Source: Actinomycetota bacterium
Lineage (GTDB): Bacteria > Actinomycetota > Thermoleophilia > Solirubrobacterales > Solirubrobacteraceae
Direction of reading: 5' to 3'
Length of the DNA: 6,956 nt
Assembly: GCA_005883905.1 (NCBI GenBank)
Contig: VAYD01000135.1
Location: forward strand, 1 to 6,956
This document shows positions 5,109 through 6,956 of this stretch, piece after piece. Position 1 is the stretch's first letter. Every line of letters begins with the position of its first letter. The translations under genes and the position numbers were made by a program. Below the pieces are notes generated by a model. The model did no database searches. It worked only from the letters and a program-made list of their open reading frames with translations, and was not told the DNA's origin.

Positions 5109-6749
5109 GTGACCTCGGCAGACGCAGCACCCACGCTGACCTATGAGCCCCCGGGACCCGGCTCCTGGGAGATCGACGCCGTCCACTTCCCTCGGCCCGC
5201 GACGCGCTACTGGACCGAGATGCACCCCGCGCCGTTCAAGCGCGGCTTCACGGAGTTCCCCCGCTTCTACGGGATGCTGTTCGGCGGCAGGGAGGCCCGT
5301 TACGTCAACGGGTTCATGTACGGCACCGTCCTACCGGTCGACGAGGCCGAGATCCCCGAGCGCCTGGCGCGCGCCGAGGAGACGTACGAGAAGAAGCTCT
5401 GGCGCGAGCAGCTGCGTGACTGGGACGAGACGTTCAAGCCCGCGTCGATCAAGTTCCACCGCGAGCTGCAGGCCGTCGATCCCGATCAGCTCTCCGACGA
5501 GGTGCTCAGCACGCACCTGGAGCGCTGCCGCGACCACCACTCCGAGATGGTCTACCAGCACATGCGCTTCACGGCGGCATCGATGCTGCCGACCGGCGAT
5601 CTGCTCGCTCACGTGAGCGACTGGGCGGACATCCCGCCCGCGGAGGTCCTCGACCTGATGCGCGGCGCCGCGCCGGTGTCGGCGGGCGCGTCCGGGGAGC
5701 TCCAGGACCTGATCGATGCCATCGAGCGCGACGACGACGCGCGTGCGCTCCTGATGTCGGACGGCGATTCTGGCGAGATCCTCGCCGCGCTGCGCGCGCG
5801 CGACGACGAGGCCGGGCGGGCGGCCGCCGCCTACCTCGACCTCGTCGGCTATCGCCTGCTCGACGGCTTCGACATCTCCAACCGCTACGCGCTCGAGGCG
5901 CCCGACGCGCTGCTGCGTGCGATGCGCGTGGCCGTGGAGACGCGCGGGCCCGCCCAGGCGGACACCGGCGCGCAGGCCGCGGCGATCCGCGAGCGGCTCC
6001 CGGAGGAGCACCGCGAGGAGTTCGATCAGCTGCTCGCCGAGGCGCGGCGGATGTACCGCCTGCGCGACGAGCGCGGCGTGTTCAGCGACATCTGGGCGTC
6101 GGGCCTGATGCGCCGCGCCGCGCTCGGGGCGGGGAAGCGGCTCGCTGCCGCCGGGCGCCTCCACGACCCCGAGCACATCGTCGACGCCGGCTTCGGCGAG
6201 ATGCAGGCGCTGCTCGCAGGCTCGGATGAGCCCACAGCCGACGAGCTGGCGGCCCGCCACGCCGACCGCACGTCGCGCGATGCGAAGTCCGCGCCGCGGC
6301 TGCTCGGGCCGCCCCCGCCGCAGCCGCCCGACCCTTCGGGCCTGCCGCCCGCCGAGGCTCGGCTGATGCGCGCGATGGGGATCATCATCGAGGGCATGTT
6401 CGCCCCGTCGCAGGAGGCGCACGAGGAGGACATGCTGCGCGGCCTGGCGGCGAGCAAGGGCATCTACGAGGGCCCCGCCCGGCGCGTCGCCGGTGCGCAG
6501 GACTTCGACCGGATCGTCCAGGGCGACGTCCTGATCACCGAGGCCACGACCGAGGCGTTCAACATCCTGCTGCCGCTGCTCGGCGGCCTCGTGACCGACA
6601 GCGGCGGGCTGCTCTCGCACGCGGCGATCGTCGCGCGCGAGTACGGGATCCCCGGCGTGGTCGGCACGCGCGAGGCGACCGACAGGATCGCCGACGGCGC
6701 GCGCGTGCGGGTCGACGGCGACGCGGGGACGGTGACGGTGCTCGCGTGA
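5109..6749 (+). CDS. PEP-utilising enzyme, substrate and phosphohistidine (swivelling) subunit
   Basis: The 546-residue protein begins at GTG 5109. Its C-terminal part (about 450-546) is the mobile domain of PEP synthase, PPDK and rifampin phosphotransferase. That domain carries phosphate on a histidine, here H504 in the stretch GGLLSHAAIVAREYGIPGVVGT (499-520). The chain ends just after this domain, so the PEP-binding TIM barrel is absent. This suits enzymes that pass the beta-phosphate of ATP to a small molecule. Residues 15-440 form a long, mostly helical region that starts with PGSWEIDAVHFPRPATRYW (17-35) and would bind the acceptor. The segment 319-370 (RDERGVFSDIWASGLMRRA onward) resembles the linker helices of PEP-synthase-like phosphotransferases. 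A Pro-rich linker (401-414) precedes the swivelling module. The ATP-grasp domain it needs is encoded by the next gene, which overlaps by 4 bp. The acceptor is unknown; phenylphosphate synthase alpha subunit is the closest characterised layout. Confidence 0.88.
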   Translation: MTSADAAPTLTYEPPGPGSWEIDAVHFPRPATRYWTEMHPAPFKRGFTEFPRFYGMLFGGREARYVNGFMYGTVLPVDEAEIPERLARAEETYEKKLWREQLRDWDETFKPASIKFHRELQAVDPDQLSDEVLSTHLERCRDHHSEMVYQHMRFTAASMLPTGDLLAHVSDWADIPPAEVLDLMRGAAPVSAGASGELQDLIDAIERDDDARALLMSDGDSGEILAALRARDDEAGRAAAAYLDLVGYRLLDGFDISNRYALEAPDALLRAMRVAVETRGPAQADTGAQAAAIRERLPEEHREEFDQLLAEARRMYRLRDERGVFSDIWASGLMRRAALGAGKRLAAAGRLHDPEHIVDAGFGEMQALLAGSDEPTADELAARHADRTSRDAKSAPRLLGPPPPQPPDPSGLPPAEARLMRAMGIIIEGMFAPSQEAHEEDMLRGLAASKGIYEGPARRVAGAQDFDRIVQGDVLITEATTEAFNILLPLLGGLVTDSGGLLSHAAIVAREYGIPGVVGTREATDRIADGARVRVDGDAGTVTVLA

Positions 6750-6956
6750 CAGGGGTCGTCCCGCTCGCGGAAGCCCACGACGACTCGATCTACGGGTCGA
6801 AGGCGGTCGGGCTCGGCGCGGCGGCGAGAGAAGGGCTGCCGCTGCCGCCCGGCGTCGCGCTGTCGGGCGACCTCGTCGAGGCCGTCGCATCGGGCGCGGA
6901 CGGCGCGATCGAGGAGGTCGTGCGGGCCGCGCGCGACCTCCCTGTGCCGCTGGCGG
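6746..6956 (+). CDS. PEP/pyruvate-binding ATP-grasp domain protein, N-terminal fragment
   Basis: Only the first 70 residues are in the window; the gene runs off the right edge. It begins with GTG at 6746, inside the stop of the preceding gene (GTGA), so translational coupling is expected. The opening LAEAHDDSIYGSKAVGLGAA and then EGLPLPPGVALSGD match the start of the nucleotide-binding domain of PEP synthase/PPDK (the 'GGKA.GL...GLPVPPGF' pattern, here with YGSKAVGLG in place of GGKGANLG). In that family this ATP-grasp domain hydrolyses ATP to AMP and phosphate and phosphorylates the histidine of the swivelling domain. Its partner is very probably the protein encoded just upstream, which has that domain but no ATP-binding domain. 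Whether a TIM barrel or other domain follows is not visible. Codon use matches the neighbouring genes. Confidence 0.85.
   Translation, partial: MTGVVPLAEAHDDSIYGSKAVGLGAAAREGLPLPPGVALSGDLVEAVASGADGAIEEVVRAARDLPVPLA

Noticed and set aside
3863..5134. N-terminal extension of the cyclase frame by about 420 codons
   Set aside because: The extension runs antisense to two convincing plus-strand genes and carries no domain; the cyclase family part starts at the ATG at 3862.
5331..6890. Minus-strand open frame of 519 codons
   Set aside because: It lies opposite the phosphohistidine-domain gene, has low-complexity Arg/Ala/His composition and no recognisable domain.

Overview
The window is gene-dense, very GC-rich bacterial DNA. 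It uses GTG starts, has short intergenic gaps, and its -10-like elements sit close to the genes. Together with the style of the proteins this suggests a high-GC actinobacterium. A member of Thermoleophilia/Solirubrobacterales is my guess, from a general resemblance of two small exported proteins and the hotdog protein to ones I recall there. No rRNA or other marker settles it. I see no tRNA, rRNA, CRISPR array, insertion sequence or phage gene, and no gap between genes exceeds about 85 bases.

Left half (1-3862), minus strand, read from right to left. A cytosolic class III nucleotide cyclase with an N-terminal Cys-x2-Cys pair module comes first (3862-3122). A carboxyltransferase of the acyl-CoA carboxylase beta type follows after 13 bp (3108-1570). 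Next, 16 bp on, is a zinc-dependent, formaldehyde-dehydrogenase-like MDR oxidoreductase (1553-366). After a 44-bp gap carrying two hairpins comes a small exported protein whose 3' end lies outside the window (321 to <1). The first three genes look like one transcription unit. The fourth could be read through from it or have its own promoter.

Right half (3948-6956), plus strand. An 85-bp divergent spacer leads to a 110-residue exported, C-terminally anchored small protein with a textbook ribosome binding site. A strong 15-bp hairpin follows. Its 3' arm runs into a GATAAT element placed exactly where a leaderless transcript would begin at the GTG of a double-hotdog (thioesterase-like) protein. 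After 67 bp comes a 546-residue protein ending in the swivelling phosphohistidine domain of PEP-synthase/dikinase enzymes. It overlaps by 4 bp (GTGA) the beginning of a gene encoding the matching ATP-grasp domain, cut off by the window end. The last two genes look like a two-subunit dikinase lacking the PEP-binding barrel, comparable in layout to phenylphosphate synthase or to a split rifampin phosphotransferase.

The most interesting item is this split dikinase of unknown substrate beside a double-hotdog enzyme. Second is the cyclase heading an acyl-CoA/aldehyde metabolism operon. I found no clear sign of a wholly new class of system.
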